Shown: piece by piece, positions 22,431 through 34,957 of the stretch
Numbering within the stretch: the stretch's first letter is position 1
Layout: each line of letters opens with the position of its first letter
NCBI GenBank assembly: GCA_963924555.1
Contig: OZ004595.1
Span: 4,458,599 to 4,522,598, forward strand
DNA length: 64,000 nt
Source of the DNA: Crambe crambe
Lineage: Eukaryota > Porifera > Demospongiae > Poecilosclerida > Crambeidae
Direction of reading: 5' to 3'
Translations under genes and position numbers: made by a program
Notes under the pieces: model-generated
Databases searched by the model: none
Told to the model about the DNA's origin: nothing
The model's input: only the letters and a program-made list of their open reading frames with translations

Positions 22431-22605
22431 AGTAGCTAGCTGCTACAATATTATACGTACAATAATAACGTACACATACATGCGCGCGAACAAAATTAAT
22501 CGGCTTGCAGGTGTGGGGGCGGGGCTTGACATTCTGCGCGCGCACGTAGAACCAAATTTGATAATGCACGCGCGAACTTCAGTCATAACGACCCTGTACC
22601 TAGTA
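22431..22605. promoter_or_regulatory. Shared bidirectional promoter region of receptor B and PIGP
   Basis: Only 175 bp separate the two divergent start codons. The segment is rich in GCGC/CGCG blocks (GCGCGCGAAC, TGCGCGCGCACG, CACGCGCGAAC) and ends in ATAACGACCCTGTACC. That last block recurs directly before the second PIGP gene (47281-47300) and, as GACGACCCTGT, near receptor pseudogene D (about 35960). Initiator or TATA elements were not assigned. Confidence 0.6.
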
Positions 22606-23763
22606 ATGGCACTGGGACCAGCAGATAGAGGCCACTCTCCATTTCCCAGTCCAGAAAGAGCCTTTTATGGCTTTGCCTGTTATCTCAGTTCGTACCTCGT
22701 CGCTGGTGAGGCATTAGCTAGGCTAGCTGCGTGCAGAGTACTGAATGTAGCATTGTATGATATAAATTTTAGGTATTACAATAAATGTTTGCCTTCATAA
22801 TATATAGGGTTGTATTTGCTGTGGGCGTTTCTTCCCGATGAATACCTTCATTTGATTGGTTTTTCATATTTCCCACAAAAGTGAGCTGGAGGCTATACAG
22901 GCACTTTATTTTTCTGTTAAAGCTCAGCTCCCAGTCTACAAAACAAGATCATGAAAATTTAACCTTAGGCCCATCAACTTTTTGAAGGAGCTTGGCTATG
23001 GCTATGAAGTTAATTATCAGAATTATTATACTTTTACGCTTCTGTGTATTTTGTATATCATGTAATCATTTATGTGTTTTGTGATTGCATGCATGTGGAG
23101 ATGCACGCAGTATACTAATGTCAATATAGTACTCATGAGTGTTATTGTTTTTTAGGTACTGGGCAGTAGCTATCCCAACATACTGCTGTGTTGCATTTAT
23201 AACTGTGATCATCCTTTACTTTGGGTCAAATTTGTTACTAGTCCCAGACATTAATGATATCAGGAACTTGACAGGTTAGTGGTTAGTAATCTTTATGCTT
23301 ATTCTTTATCCTCTCTTCAGAAGTATTTCGTATTATAAAAAGTTCATGAGATAACTCCTAAATACCTTGAATGGTAAATAGAAAACCATTGACTGATCTC
23401 AGCTTCATGTCTATTTACAGCCTAATGGCCTAGATTCACTTTCGACTTTAAAAAATCAGTTCAAATCTTTTTCTAATTTTGTGGAATTTACCAATAGCAC
23501 TCAAATGTATCTAAGCCACAGAGTTGTAAATTTTGTACCCAGAGCACTATGGGTAACTTTACTGGAAAGGTGTTTATTTTGGTTTCATTGTACTTTCTAA
23601 TATTTATTTTCATTCTGTGACAGACTCGCACGCCCTTGCTCCTCCAGCCCAGCCCTATCAATCTTCCATCCCCCCACTCTACGACATACCCATAGAGCAA
23701 GTGAATGAAGTCATGTTTGGAGAACATAAGCTAAGAAATCAAGGTCCAGAAAATTTTTTTTAG
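22606..23763 (+). CDS. PIGP: PIG-P, subunit of the GPI-GlcNAc transferase (copy 1)
   Basis: Four exons: 22606-22705, 22808-22880, 23156-23274 and 23624-23763. They total 432 nt, giving 143 aa. The order of motifs follows the PIG-P family: PSPERAFYGFACYLSS at the N terminus (first membrane segment), LWAFLPDEYLHL...FPQKYWAVAIP, a second hydrophobic segment (FITVIILYFGSNLLL), and a cytosolic end with PPLYDIPIEQVNEVMF. PIG-P is a small two-helix membrane subunit of the ER enzyme that adds GlcNAc to phosphatidylinositol, the first step of GPI-anchor synthesis. All splice sites are canonical and the frame is open. The 3' end faces that of receptor C, 795 bp away. Confidence 0.9.
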
Positions 23764-23883
23764 AAGTCAGTGCATGTGGTTGACTACACCCATGACTATA
23801 TAACTCTGTATTTGCAAGGCTCTATAGCCAATGCTTTGACATGGATGGTTAATAAAAAATCATGCTGCCACAGTTGGCTCTTC

Positions 23884-23959
<76 letters not shown>

Positions 23960-24557
23960 TATTTCAAAGTCATAAAGATAACAGTGCCTAATGGCATAAT
24001 ATGTATGTTCCCTGGTCATGAAACTTCTTCTGCACTTTGATGATGTGTCTACATAGAGGCAGGGAATTTCTCTTTGTTATAATATGGGGCAACGTGTCAT
24101 CCCTACAACAGATGGATTCAAAATAAGTCATACAATAGCAGCTACTCCCCTATACTAATCAGGAATTGATGAGCAGCTTGTAATGGTACGTTCACATCCA
24201 GTGAGGAACAGGAAGCCAGTTTCTAGCAGCCAATATCGTGGACGAGCCACTCTGTAGTCATTTTAAATTATACAAATTAGGGATAATATTATCATTGCGA
24301 GCGAAGCAAGCCACTATGGGGTTGAATGAGAAGTTGCTATTATTTATATTGTAGCTATGTACATTCTTTTTCTTCCGTCCTTTGCAATAATTATGGTGAC
24401 ATCATTGGCTAAAGCTTCACTCCGCCACTATACTTTGCATTCAAAAAGAAAAAGAAGAAGAAGAAAGCATTAAAATTAATGGTTGAATTTTCTTGAAATT
24501 AGCTAATTAAAGGTATAAAAAATAAATACAACTACACAACAGCACACAGAGTCACAT
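23764..24557. other. Convergent spacer between PIGP and receptor C, duplicated at 54.3-55.1 kb
   Basis: Apart from an (ATT)n run at 23889-23953, this matches 54315-55127 throughout (for example TTCCCTGGTC.TGAAACTTCTTC, GGGGCAACGTGTCATCCCTAC, AGGAATTGATGAGCAGCTTG). It is part of the duplicated PIGP-receptor block. No gene recognised. Confidence 0.8.
23889..23953. repeat. (ATT)n microsatellite
   Basis: About 21 ATT units. The paralogous position at about 54465 has only a few units, so it expanded after duplication. Confidence 0.95.
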
Positions 24558-27500
24558 TTAACTGTTGCTGGAAAAGGCTGAAAACTCGAGGTATCCTGCT
24601 ACTCCTTCCAGTAATGAGTCTATTTCTTGCACAAGATCTTTAAAAAAGGGGCGTTTTTCAGGTGATGGATTCCAGCATTGAGTCATCAAGTTGTACCTTT
24701 CATATGAAAATTAATTAATTGTACCTATAGATACTCAAGATCCAAATTTTGAGGACTGGACATGATGTAGTAGCCATACAAGGCTCAAGATTTGTACTTA
24801 CATTATTATGCACAAACTATTATCAATGCAGTGTAAAACTCCTTCAGATTATAGCAAAAATCATTTTCTCTATAATAATTATAGGTAAATTAGTCATCAG
24901 CTTTATTGCAATTCAATAGGTCACAGCATTGCTTGTAGCTATGTAACAAAAAGTGCACATATGTACTCATAGTTGTCCACATACCTTCCCATAATTATAT
25001 CATGTGACGCAGTACCCACTAAGGTGATCAGAAAGCTCACCAATAATATGTAGCCAGCTAGCTACTATAAGGTTTATTATTGGGTTGGCAAATTAAGAAG
25101 CACTTTTTGTGTCATAGGTTTTCCACTCTAACTCCAAAAGCATAAGGTGTAAGGATTCTATATTTATAGCATAATAATTTATATGGAGGCTTTGAAAGTA
25201 TAGAATAATATCACTAGAAAAAAAGTTCAGGAGTGGGTTAGCAAAATATCTGAGAAATCTATCACAAACTCAAAAACTGTAGCTAAACTTACACTTTATG
25301 TGTGCATCCTGGATTGTTGGGTTTCTGGAGTCTTTCTCCACTTTGGAGGAGTTCTATGAGAGCTGAGGGATGAATAGTAGGGTAGGGGTTGTACCCAAGA
25401 CTAAACACTTCCCAACAGGTTACTCCAAATGACCACTGAGTAAACAATGCATGGAATAAAATAATATAGCCATGGTGGACACATGAGATTGTAGTTAATA
25501 TATGCTTTACCACATCTGTCTTCTCAGTAAAGATGCCATCAAGAAGACTTTCCAAGGCCATCCATTTCACTGGGAGTTTCACTGATGATTCCTTATCTCT
25601 TATCTCCTGTCTGAAGTAGTTACTGGAATATATAGATTCTGAGAGACCAAAGTCCCCCACTTTGATCACAAAATGGTCATCTATCCTACAAATAATAATA
25701 AGATACAAGTTCAAATATCTGCAACCACCAGAGCCTCAAAATTAAAATCACAGTCAATACAGTAGCTAACTTACACTTTGTGTATTTTTTGAGAACTAAT
25801 TCTATTCAGTACTGTAGCTAGCTAGTTCAAATTTCACTAGTAGCTAGAATATTATTACTAATTTTACTAATACACAATGACATTAACACATCACTAAGTA
25901 CCCTTGTACCCATGAGGCTAGTTAATTGTATGCAGCTTACATGCAGTTACGAGCAGCCAAATCTCTATGCACAATTTTTTCTGCTGCTAAATAACTCATT
26001 CCCTTAGCAATCTGGAAGCAGATTGAAAGAAGTTTTCTCTGGGAATCGTCAATCTTGAAAAGAATTTTTAAAATCATCACCACATAGCTAATAATAGTAT
26101 AACCCAACCATTTCAGTTTCAGCATCTCTGGGTAGAATGAGGTGAGATCTCTCTCTTTCAAGTAAGCCAGGAGACTGCCATTGGCCATAAAGGGCATAAC
26201 AATATACGGACTTTCTCCTACATCAGTGCACACTCCAATTAAATTCATCACATTTGGATGGTTGAACATCATCATCTTTTCACTCTCTATCATTAAATTT
26301 TCAATATCCTTGGTTGTATAGAGACCTATACGTATGATCATGAAAGTCTACAGACTTATATAGATATCCCTTGATTAGCTATATAGCTACCTTTCAATGT
26401 CTTGATAGCTACAACTTCTGTTGTACTTCTTTCTCGCCAACCTGTGAGGTTACCTTTGTATACCAGTCCAAATTCTCCTATAAAACAATGTTTATTGCTT
26501 GAACAGTGGTGCTAGGTGACCTTCCTCATATCCTTTTGTGTTATTGTGTATTTAATAGTGATGACCATGGGTGTTGTATTTCAAAAGAGGAGCAAGTCAC
26601 ACATGTACATATATGTTTGTATATCATATAATGTTATGGTTATGCATAGATTATAGCTACATATGTACATAGGAAGTTTACTTTCCATGCCCACAGCTGA
26701 GCTAGCTAGCTAGCCAAATTGAAGACATATAGAAGCCCCAGCATAGGGTAACTACTTGTCCCATAACTAACATCTCATTTCCCATATACCTTGTCCTACA
26801 GTATTGATGAGTTGAATAAATCGACCAGGTATGATTGCAGAAGAGTCAGAAAACTGTCTCTGTCTGGTGAATGGATTTTCAATCTTGCCATCTTTCATGA
26901 ATCATAGAATCATAATACCGTATACAGCAAATATTTCAAGTGGGGAAAAATTCACGGATTTCGCCTGAAATCTTCACTCACAAAATAAGTGAAATTGATA
27001 TCACTTACTGTCTAGTTTGTAGTAGCTATAGCTAGCTAGCTAGCTGCACAATCAATCTACGTACTCATAGTTATAGCAAAACGTTACTTGATACTATTAT
27101 AGCTACCAGATCCAAGAGGTCCCCTGTCAGTAACTGTGCCATCTTTGTCAATAAAAGTTGCAAACACAGAAGTGAGCCTATAAACTAACCAGCTAGCTAA
27201 TATTATGAAAAACCTGAAAGAAGTCTATTAGCTAGAGCACAACAAGAGCTAAAGGTAGCCATCATTATTTAACAGAAACGTGGTCATGCGAATATAATAT
27301 CAATAATGTCTTAGATGCAAATTTATTACTGCGAAATCTGATCCTCCCCACTTGAAATATTTGCTGTATTATGGTAATTATAAATTTAAAAACTTGCTTA
27401 CCAGGGTTACTCATAACAGAGTTCACTTCTGAAAGTTCTGTGCTATAATAGAAATATCAGATAGCATAATTATAGCCATAATGAATTAATGAGATGGCTA

Positions 27501-30500
27501 TAGCTAGCTTGAATCACTATAAGCCTATTGAATACTACACACTATGAAGTAGTCTGTATAATATAGTTTCATAGAAATGATCATACAATGTCTCATGAAT
27601 AATGATGAGTAAAGTTCTGTATACCATAACCTTAGTGCTTGACTTACATCACTTTTGATGGTTCTGTATCTCCTTTGTGTCCCTTTCCTGTCAGTATCAT
27701 CATCAGAAAGTCACCTGAATTTCGACACTGCCGAAAACTGAAAGCAAATGAAAAGCACTAAGTGCTAACCCTCAGCACACATTCAGACCATATAAGAGTG
27801 CTTAGTACCAATATAATTGTGTATATGTGTTTGCAGTAAGTAATGCTTGGCAGGAGTACAGAGCTGGAGAGCTTGACTTCTTTCCAGAATAAGGCCTATT
27901 CCAAAAAAAAAAGGCTCAATTTAAACACTGGAGAGTATCCTCTAGACATCGTTAAGGCTGAAATTGAAGTGTTCTAATCGCTACTGGCAGTGTGGTGGTG
28001 GATGTAACAGATGCGGAAAATATAGTATGGAGTGCCTTCTTTCCGGAATAAAGCCTATTTGCTCAATTTAAAGACTGCATGCATGGACAGTAGCTATTGT
28101 CTAGATATCTAAAATTGAAGTGTTCTGATTGCTACTGGCAGCATGGTGGTGGATGTAACAGATACACACACAGACACAGCTGAGTACTGTAACCCTCACA
28201 CATGCGCTGAGGGTTAATAAAGAAATCTGTTTAATTATGTTGTAGTTGCTACATACAGAACACTTACATGAGTACTGTAATAATTGCCCCTATTAATATC
28301 AAGAGGATGACAGCCGCCAGCGTTCCCACTACAGCACCAATGACAGATCCAGATCCAGATCCAGACCCAGTGGTGGAAACAAAGACAAGGGGCTTGCTAG
28401 CTACACTTGATACTCCATTCTTAGCAGTCACAAAGAACTGATAGTTGACACCAGGGGTTAGACCTGAGGCACACACACATACACTTAATACCAACATAGT
28501 ACCAGGTGGAAGTGTTGTACCATTCAAGGAAATTATTATGATCCCAGCTTGGAAAAATGCAGCAATGCTATAGATACAAGTGAAAGGAAAAAAAAATATG
28601 CTAAATAAAAACGCCATGTAGGGTTAGCCTGTACTTTAACAGTTTCTGTCAACTCAACAAAAATCAAAATAATGCTGCCTTCAATAATAATCCCTACATC
28701 ACTGCCTCCCACCAAGCTGCTTTAATTGTTCATATCAGTATAAAAGTGTTCTGCTTGGTTTAGGCAGTGATGTAGGGATTATTATTGAAGGCAGCATTAT
28801 TTTGATTTTTGTTGAGTTGACAGAAACTGTTAAAGTACAGGCTAACCCTACATGGCCTTTTTATTTAGCATAAATTTTTTTGTTTACTTTTTGTACAACC
28901 TAAAGGTTGAATATTGTTTTCAAATAAAAATAGCTGGTTGGCACGCGTGTACGTGCACGTGATAGTGACAGACGCGCGAGTGATTCATTTTAAAATGGCT
29001 GACATAGTTATGATGAAAAGTCGTTCGATATGAGTGATCATTTTGAAGGGAAACTGTGGATATAACGATGGTAAAAGCACATTGTGTGGTTATAACTGCA
29101 CAAGTTGATATGAATTTCATTGTCGTATGTGAAAGGATCATGGAGTTACAGCCGTCAAAGAAGATGATGATGATGATGAACGAATCATAAAAATTTTAGA
29201 TTTAGGCGGCAGCTGGTGCCAATCGTTGATGCTGTTCTGGAGGAGTTTGAGCGGTCAAACATCTTCTGCATTGTTTTTCAGATGTAAGAAGTTTAGTTGA
29301 GCCTGTAGCAAGAATAGAAGAGATACAGAGAGTCTAGTTTGTATTGTTCTAATGAGAGAAGCCACGCCCATTCCGTACTAACCCTACATAGAGAGTGCTA
29401 CCGCACTCTCTGATGAATCTTATTGCCCCTCATGAATTGAAAGGAAGCTTGAAACACATGAGGACAAATGAGAAACTTTGAAGAAAAAGTTCCAGAAATA
29501 TCATGTTTCAACCAACACATTCGGTATAAACATAAAAGGATCACCTTCATAGCAGCAATAAATGTGATGAAGTAAGTAACCAGAGTCAAAATCATTACTA
29601 ATGTAGGATCTATGTACACAGTGCTGAGACACTATAACCAAGCCAAAACCATTATTGAACAATGTATGCACATTGATATTGCATGGATATGTATTACTTC
29701 ACAGACAATGTACCTGTGATAGTTCCCATGGTAGTGTTGACTGTGACTACCTCTACACGACTAGAACTTCCTTCTTCTTGATAGAACAAGACATAGACAG
29801 TGTCATTCCTGCCACCAAAGTTCACTGGGGGGTCCCACACCAAGGTAACTGAGTCAGAAGTCCGTGACACTATTCGAACATTCGTCACTGGAGAAGGGGG
29901 TTCTGAGGAGAAAATAAAATTCAAATTCAGTATTAACTGTAGTAGGGCTATAGACTTCACAGAACAAATACTCTCGACTACAGAATGGAATCAGAATCAC
30001 TGAATCATGTCACATTACAGCACCTGCATGAGCACGAATTCCAGGGCCTACTTTTCTATGACACCTGCACAAAACTTTGCACACAGTCCTTATAACCCTC
30101 GTACTACAAGAATTAAGTCTTGTTTGCTGTTCATTAGTATAGTGCTTTATTGATGGTGGGAGGAGCATGCAACATGTGGAATGTGGCCTAGGCATGGCGC
30201 TTGCTGCTTTAAAGTAGTCTTTTCATTCTAGCTGTGCCTGTCAGTTGTGTTATCTTTTTGTTGTCATTTTCACTCTAGCAATGGTGCCAGTTAGTGACCT
30301 TTTACTTCCTTTTTTTATTGAGGGAAAGGGACTCTGGTCACATTAAAACTTATTCTACAGGAATGGTACAGACAACCAGAAGCCAACTGTGATGTCACAA
30401 GAAGTCAGTAATGTAGGCAGACAATATTGAGCTAGCTTGCAGTCTTGGGCTGCACTGAGCTGCAGAATTAACTTATCTGGATCCGATTTGAAAGGATGTC

Positions 30501-33500
30501 CTGAGTGCCATGGTAGAGTCATGCAGGGCCCAGCTAACCCTGGGAAATTGTGTCGGAAGTGCCTTCACAACTTCAATAAGTTTTCTAACTTGCAATGTGC
30601 TAGCAGGGAAGCTACGTATTGAAGATTTGAACTGCGGTATGTGCCATAGTGGTACAAATGTGACCAGACCCTTTCCCTCCCCAATAAAAAAAGGAGGTAA
30701 AAGGTCGGCTATGTGAGACTAGGTGCCAGTAGTGCTTGTCGTGGTTATAAATGGGAGTCAAGGAGAAAAGGACTGTCCTGGAAATAAAATAGTCAAACAC
30801 TATGTAGGTGGGCTAACTTATGTTTGGCTGCAGGAAAAGGCTTGCAAGATCAGACAGAAAGGTTACTGTCATCAGAAATCCAGAGGATAGCCAGGATCAA
30901 TAATTTTTCCCCATCTCAACCATTATAGAAGGACTCTCAGTCCTTATCAAGTGAAATTGCATCAATGATATAGGCACAGTTTTAGCAGGTCATATCATTT
31001 TTCTTTTCTGTACAATCCTTAAAGGCTTCAAATAAAACGTTAAACAGTCGAACTTCAGGGACCCATGCAGAAGTGTTGATTTCATGAGAATACGAAGTAT
31101 CCTGAAGATTCCTGCAAACTCAGCATAATGCCATATTGAATGGCTACCATTTTAGTGTGAGTTTGTAGCTTTATTCTAGAAAAGATGGTGTAAATGTGCA
31201 TTTATTCAAAGGTAGGAAAGGTGTACTCCTGAAGGTAATGATGGAAGCTGATGAAGTAGCTAATTATATCACCAGACTTCCTGAGGCTGAGAGTGTACCT
31301 AGTCCAAGCTAGCAGGCTGAAAGTACCAGTGTAGACAGAACTGGGAATTTGTATCATTCCTGCCAAATTTGTTTTGTCCTAGCGTTTTGAATTCTGGTGT
31401 GCTTAATCATGCTGGTTTGTTGTTGTTTTTTGTTTTGTTTTTGTTTTGTTTTTTGTTACTTCAATAATGTCATTTCGTTGCAAGATCCCAAGAAGACATT
31501 TCCCCCCATGGAAAGATTACTGCGACATTTGATCTCTCCTGAACCTAGTTTTATAGACTCAACAATTCGGTGAACAGCTGATGCATACTAACACATGCTG
31601 CTGACGCACATGCTGCTGACTGCAGGAGGTAAGTATTCTGGAGTTATGAAAGAAAATATTAAGTACTACTCCAAAGGATCATCCGTGTGATCCCTACTTA
31701 GAGAGTACTATTGTACTCTCTGATACTTGCTATGAGAACACGAAATTTGAAATTGCTTATAACATAATCACAATGCTATCAGGAATATTGGTGCTAGTTA
31801 CGGCTATTTGCTTGCTGGCCACAGTACCTGCAGCATTGCCAAGTGATGAGTTTCAACAACTCTGATGTGGTGCTAATCTTAAGTTTTAACAGTCGCAACA
31901 TTGGTAAAGTTAATTTCATTACAGCTAATGAAATCAGGATGTATGTTCTGAAATCCAAACCTTCGGGCCTATAGCCCTCAGGTTTTGGTGCAATTATGGG
32001 GAGGAGCATACAACATGTAGCTAACATGGCCTGAGCAGAGCATTATACTGCTGCACCTGTGGCAGATAAAAGCACAGTTTTCAATACCTGGGGCAGACAG
32101 TTTCAATACCTGGGGCAGATATAAATCACAGTTTTCAATAACTGGGGCAGATATAAATTACAGTTTTCAATAACTGGGGCAGATATAAATTACAGTTTTC
32201 AATAACTGGGGCAGATATAAATCACAGTTTTCAATAACTGGGGCAGATATAAATCATAGTTTTCAATACCTGGGGCCGGGGCACACACTTGCAGTGCAAT
32301 ATTAATACCAGACTAACCATTTTGAAGTACATAGCTGGCTTTGTTTATGATGACAGTAGCTAACAACATTGACATTACAATTTCTGAGAGTAGCTAGCAT
32401 AAATGACTCTAGCTGGCTTACAGTATACTGGCATTCTGCACTGGCATTCAGTGTGGAGCTAGCTGTCAGCTTTGGTTTTGCAGGGCACACCCCACCAATG
32501 TGACTAGGGCCGAGAATGTCTGCTGAACTGTGCTGTCATTTGTTGTCTGGCCAGCTAGCTTTTACATGGATATTATATCTAAGGTCTGAACTAATATGTT
32601 TGTACATGCCCTTAAAGAACAATCAGCTATGTTTTTATACACTGAGAATTAAAAAAAAAGTATTATTTGTCAAGAAAAAGTCCAGAACTACACTATAAAA
32701 ACAATGTGTAAAACCCATTTTTGGGTTGTCTGAATTGCAAATTGGAACTCAGAAAAGTGAGTGGGCGAGGTTTTAAAGTAGAGTCAGAGAGAGAAGCTAG
32801 TTTCTTGCCTCCTGGCACTATAAAGTTTCAACTAAAGCCCAGAGAAGAGCAACAAGGTACCGAAGGTAGGTTAAGTGTAGGTGCTAGAGCTTTGAATTTT
32901 GCACGGTATAGAGCCAAAGGGCCATAGAAAATGGATATCAACATAGCCGAACTGGTTTTTGCAAATCAGTCACAAATGTACAAAAAAAAAAAAAGAACAA
33001 AAAAACAACAACAAACAAACAAACAAACAAATAAAATAAACAAGGCAATGCCCCACACATTCATCTAGAAAGGGATTTTAACTCACTGGTACATGGAAGG
33101 TCCTCTTCTCCTGGTGCTCTGTAGTAGCCTTCCACACAGGGACATACTGCCAACCCAGGGAACACACCCACACTGTTCTCAGGACAGTCATGACACTCAC
33201 CATAAGTCATTGACAGGTAAGTACCAGTCATACAAGCTGTAAATAACACAGTGTTATAGAGTTTCATACTTCACAATGATATTGTCCTGAGCAATCTAAC
33301 CTTCAATACATGACGTTCCATTCTCTGTTGCCCGAAATCCTTGGTTACACTGACAACCTGACACAACACTCCACGTCCCTCCTGGGCTACAGGTCAGAAT
33401 TGGTGTTGCTCCACTCTCTGTACTAGCATTTCCTACACACTGTCCTGTCACTCTGAGTGGTTCTTGACTTGGTGTCGTAATTCGAGGGGAAATGATCTCT

Positions 33501-34255
33501 GGTCGAATCATAAATTCTACAGTTTCTTGGGGGCAGACATTGTAAAATACTATGACACGAGTAACTGCTAAACATGTGTCTTCATCTCTAATGGCAAGGT
33601 AGAATCCACTTCCATTAGTTGCAAAGTTGAGAAACCTGGTCTGATTCTGTGGAATGCCCTCATTTGGGACTAATCTATTTATTAGCACATAGTTACTGGT
33701 ATCCCTGGCTGTAGCATTGTTAATAGTAGATGTCTCATATCCATGCCATGAGGAGATCCTTGAGCAGCCCTCAACACAGCCTTCCTGCTCAAATTCTATT
33801 TGTATACTGACTTGAGGCAAACGAGTCCCATCGACTGTTGTTCTGTTGATGAACTGTGTAATCAGCCAGTTATCCTGGACACCATCTCTAAAACCACATG
33901 CAGTCACAACTTGTCGGCAAGCATTGTCAGCAGTCTGGAACCACTGCAAATATAAAACACACTAGAAGTAAAATTCTAGCAAATCCACTTCACTTACAGT
34001 AGCTCCTCTGCCTTGTGACTGAATACCATCAACATCCACCTGCTGCCATACAGCACCACTTTGTGTCGATAGTAAACGGATGTAGTTGTATGAGTCCATC
34101 AGTATCCTTGCATTGACAGGGTATACTGGAGGAGCAACTCCTGGCACGTTGGGTAAAGTTCCTGTACAGAATGAGTCACCATCTCCAGGAGCTTGAGCAA
34201 TGACCACTGATGGCAGAACAGTCAAACACATGAAAAAAACACCACTATACATCAT
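24558..34255 (-). CDS. Receptor C: Eph-ectodomain receptor tyrosine kinase with a kinase frameshift
   Basis: Exons: 33998-34255 signal peptide, 33301-33943 ligand-binding domain, 33087-33236 EGF-like, 29714-29902 and 28268-28463 FN3 plus membrane helix, 27648-27737, 27402-27442 and 26790-26891 juxtamembrane and glycine loop start ([11 protein letters not shown]), 26391-26477 (VVAIK), 26109-26325, 25941-26053 (HRDLAARN), 25511-25685 ([14 protein letters not shown]), 25293-25435 (WSFGVTCWE), 24558-24696 (QCWNPSPEKRPF, stop). The architecture is Eph-like outside with a MET/AXL-like kinase inside. Compared with F, exon 26109-26325 lacks one base in a CT run. Normal splicing then gives TGA at the junction; retention of the 55-nt intron 26054-26108 keeps the frame open. 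It is therefore a pseudogene, an intron-retaining gene, or carries a sequence error. An alternative in-frame Met lies at 34285. Confidence is high for family, moderate for function. Confidence 0.8.
27887..28165. repeat. Imperfect tandem duplication in an intron of receptor C
   Basis: Two units share TTTCC.GAATAA.GCCTATT, GCTCAATTTAAA, AAATTGAAGTGTTCT and GGTGGTGGATGTAACAGAT (about 27887-28013 and 28040-28165). Non-coding. Confidence 0.8.
28597..28874. repeat. Foldback element next to the FN3/TM exon of receptor C
   Basis: Arms of about 115 bp (28597-28714 and 28765-28874) are near-perfect inverted copies, with blocks GCCATGTAGGGTTAGCCTGT and TCAATAATAATCCCTACATC. The spacer is about 50 bp. 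It lies in the intron between the two FN3 exons. Confidence 0.85.
28875..29713. other. Intron sequence with palindromic repeat end
   Basis: Contains an ATG-poor stretch with (GAT)n at about 29162 and, at 29389-29416, the palindrome AGAGAGTGCTACCGCACTCTC following CCCTACA. This is the same end motif as the repeats at 7998 and 51560. 28597-29416 may therefore be one non-autonomous element. No exon recognised. Confidence 0.5.
29903..33086. other. Large intron of receptor C with repeats
   Basis: This 3.2-kb intron separates the EGF-like and FN3 exons. It includes a palindromic end motif at about 31690-31725 (CCTACTTAGAGAGTACTATT...), a 32-bp minisatellite at 32050-32285, and A-rich/CAAA-rich bases at 32975-33045. 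A short plus-strand frame at 30437-30622 with CPECHG and CRKC shows no further domain structure. No gene is supported. Confidence 0.55.
32050..32285. repeat. 32-bp minisatellite
   Basis: About seven units of CAGTTTTCAATAACTGGGGC plus AGATATAAATTA, with ACCTGGGG variants at both ends. Located in the large intron of receptor C. Spacer structure and divergence pattern exclude a CRISPR array. Confidence 0.92.
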
Positions 34256-34957
34256 ACTTGTAGCTATAGTGCAGTAGTTAGCCACATGCAGTAGTTAGCC
34301 ACTGCAGTAGTAAGCTAGCATGTCTATAGCTAGAGGAAAGTAGTATAATTATAATTAGTTCAGTAGTTACACTGTAAAAATGAAAGTGTGTACTGCACGC
34401 TGAATTATCCCAATACACACACTAAAAACAAAACAGTGTGTGCATGTATTGGGACAAAATGGTGTGCAGTAAACACTTTCATATTACAGTGTAGTCACTG
34501 AAAAGTACTAGGTAACTACAAGGCTATTATCAAGAATAGCTAGGCGGCCCAGACTTTATGGCTCATATTTTTAGTAGCCCGATGACATCTATCGAGCTAT
34601 CTGAAGAGAGTTTAGTGGCAATGGTGTGGCAGAATTAAGCTCTGCCATGTCGATGAACAATGATTGCATGGTGGAGGGGAAGGGAATACTCTGTAGCTAT
34701 ACAGCAAAGCTACGACTTTAGCCAACCCCGCCCACAATCGCCTGTAATAGCATAGACTGTGATATTTGTGTTAGCTATTAAATTGTTTAGCTAAACAGTA
34801 AGTCAACTGTACTTGAAGCACTCTAAATTGTGACCTGTATAGTGGCATTTATCCAAAATTGAATCGTGTGTATAACAACTTGCTAAGTCTTGCTTCAACT
34901 TCATAATGCTTTATATTCATCTGGTGAAGGGACAGACATGCTTTTCATCCTACTCAC
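34256..34957. other. Upstream region of receptor C and 3' flank of pseudogene D
   Basis: 34371-34492 holds a small foldback with ends ACACTGTAA.A.TGAAAGTGT and an inner AATACACACAC/GTGTGTGCATGTATT pair, a likely MITE. 34670-34960 matches 20990-21260 downstream of the EGF-like exon in receptor B (TACGACTTTAGCCAA.CC.GCCC, CACCTGTAATAG), showing that D and B share a duplicated flank. No gene recognised. Confidence 0.6.

Noticed and set aside
22369-22800. 143-aa plus-strand frame covering the start of PIGP
   Set aside because: It reads through the promoter and past the exon 1 donor. The Met at 22606 and splicing at 22705 give the conserved PIG-P protein.
30437-30622. Possible zinc-ribbon protein (CPECHG...CRKC)
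   Set aside because: Only 61 aa inside a receptor intron, on the opposite strand, with no supporting exon structure or family match.
31430-31460. T/G-rich TTTGTTTTG tract as a retroposon tail
   Set aside because: No associated SINE or LINE body or target duplication found.
32050-32285. Regular direct repeats resembling a CRISPR array
   Set aside because: Units are head-to-tail 32-bp repeats without unique spacers, in an intron of a eukaryotic gene. It is a minisatellite.
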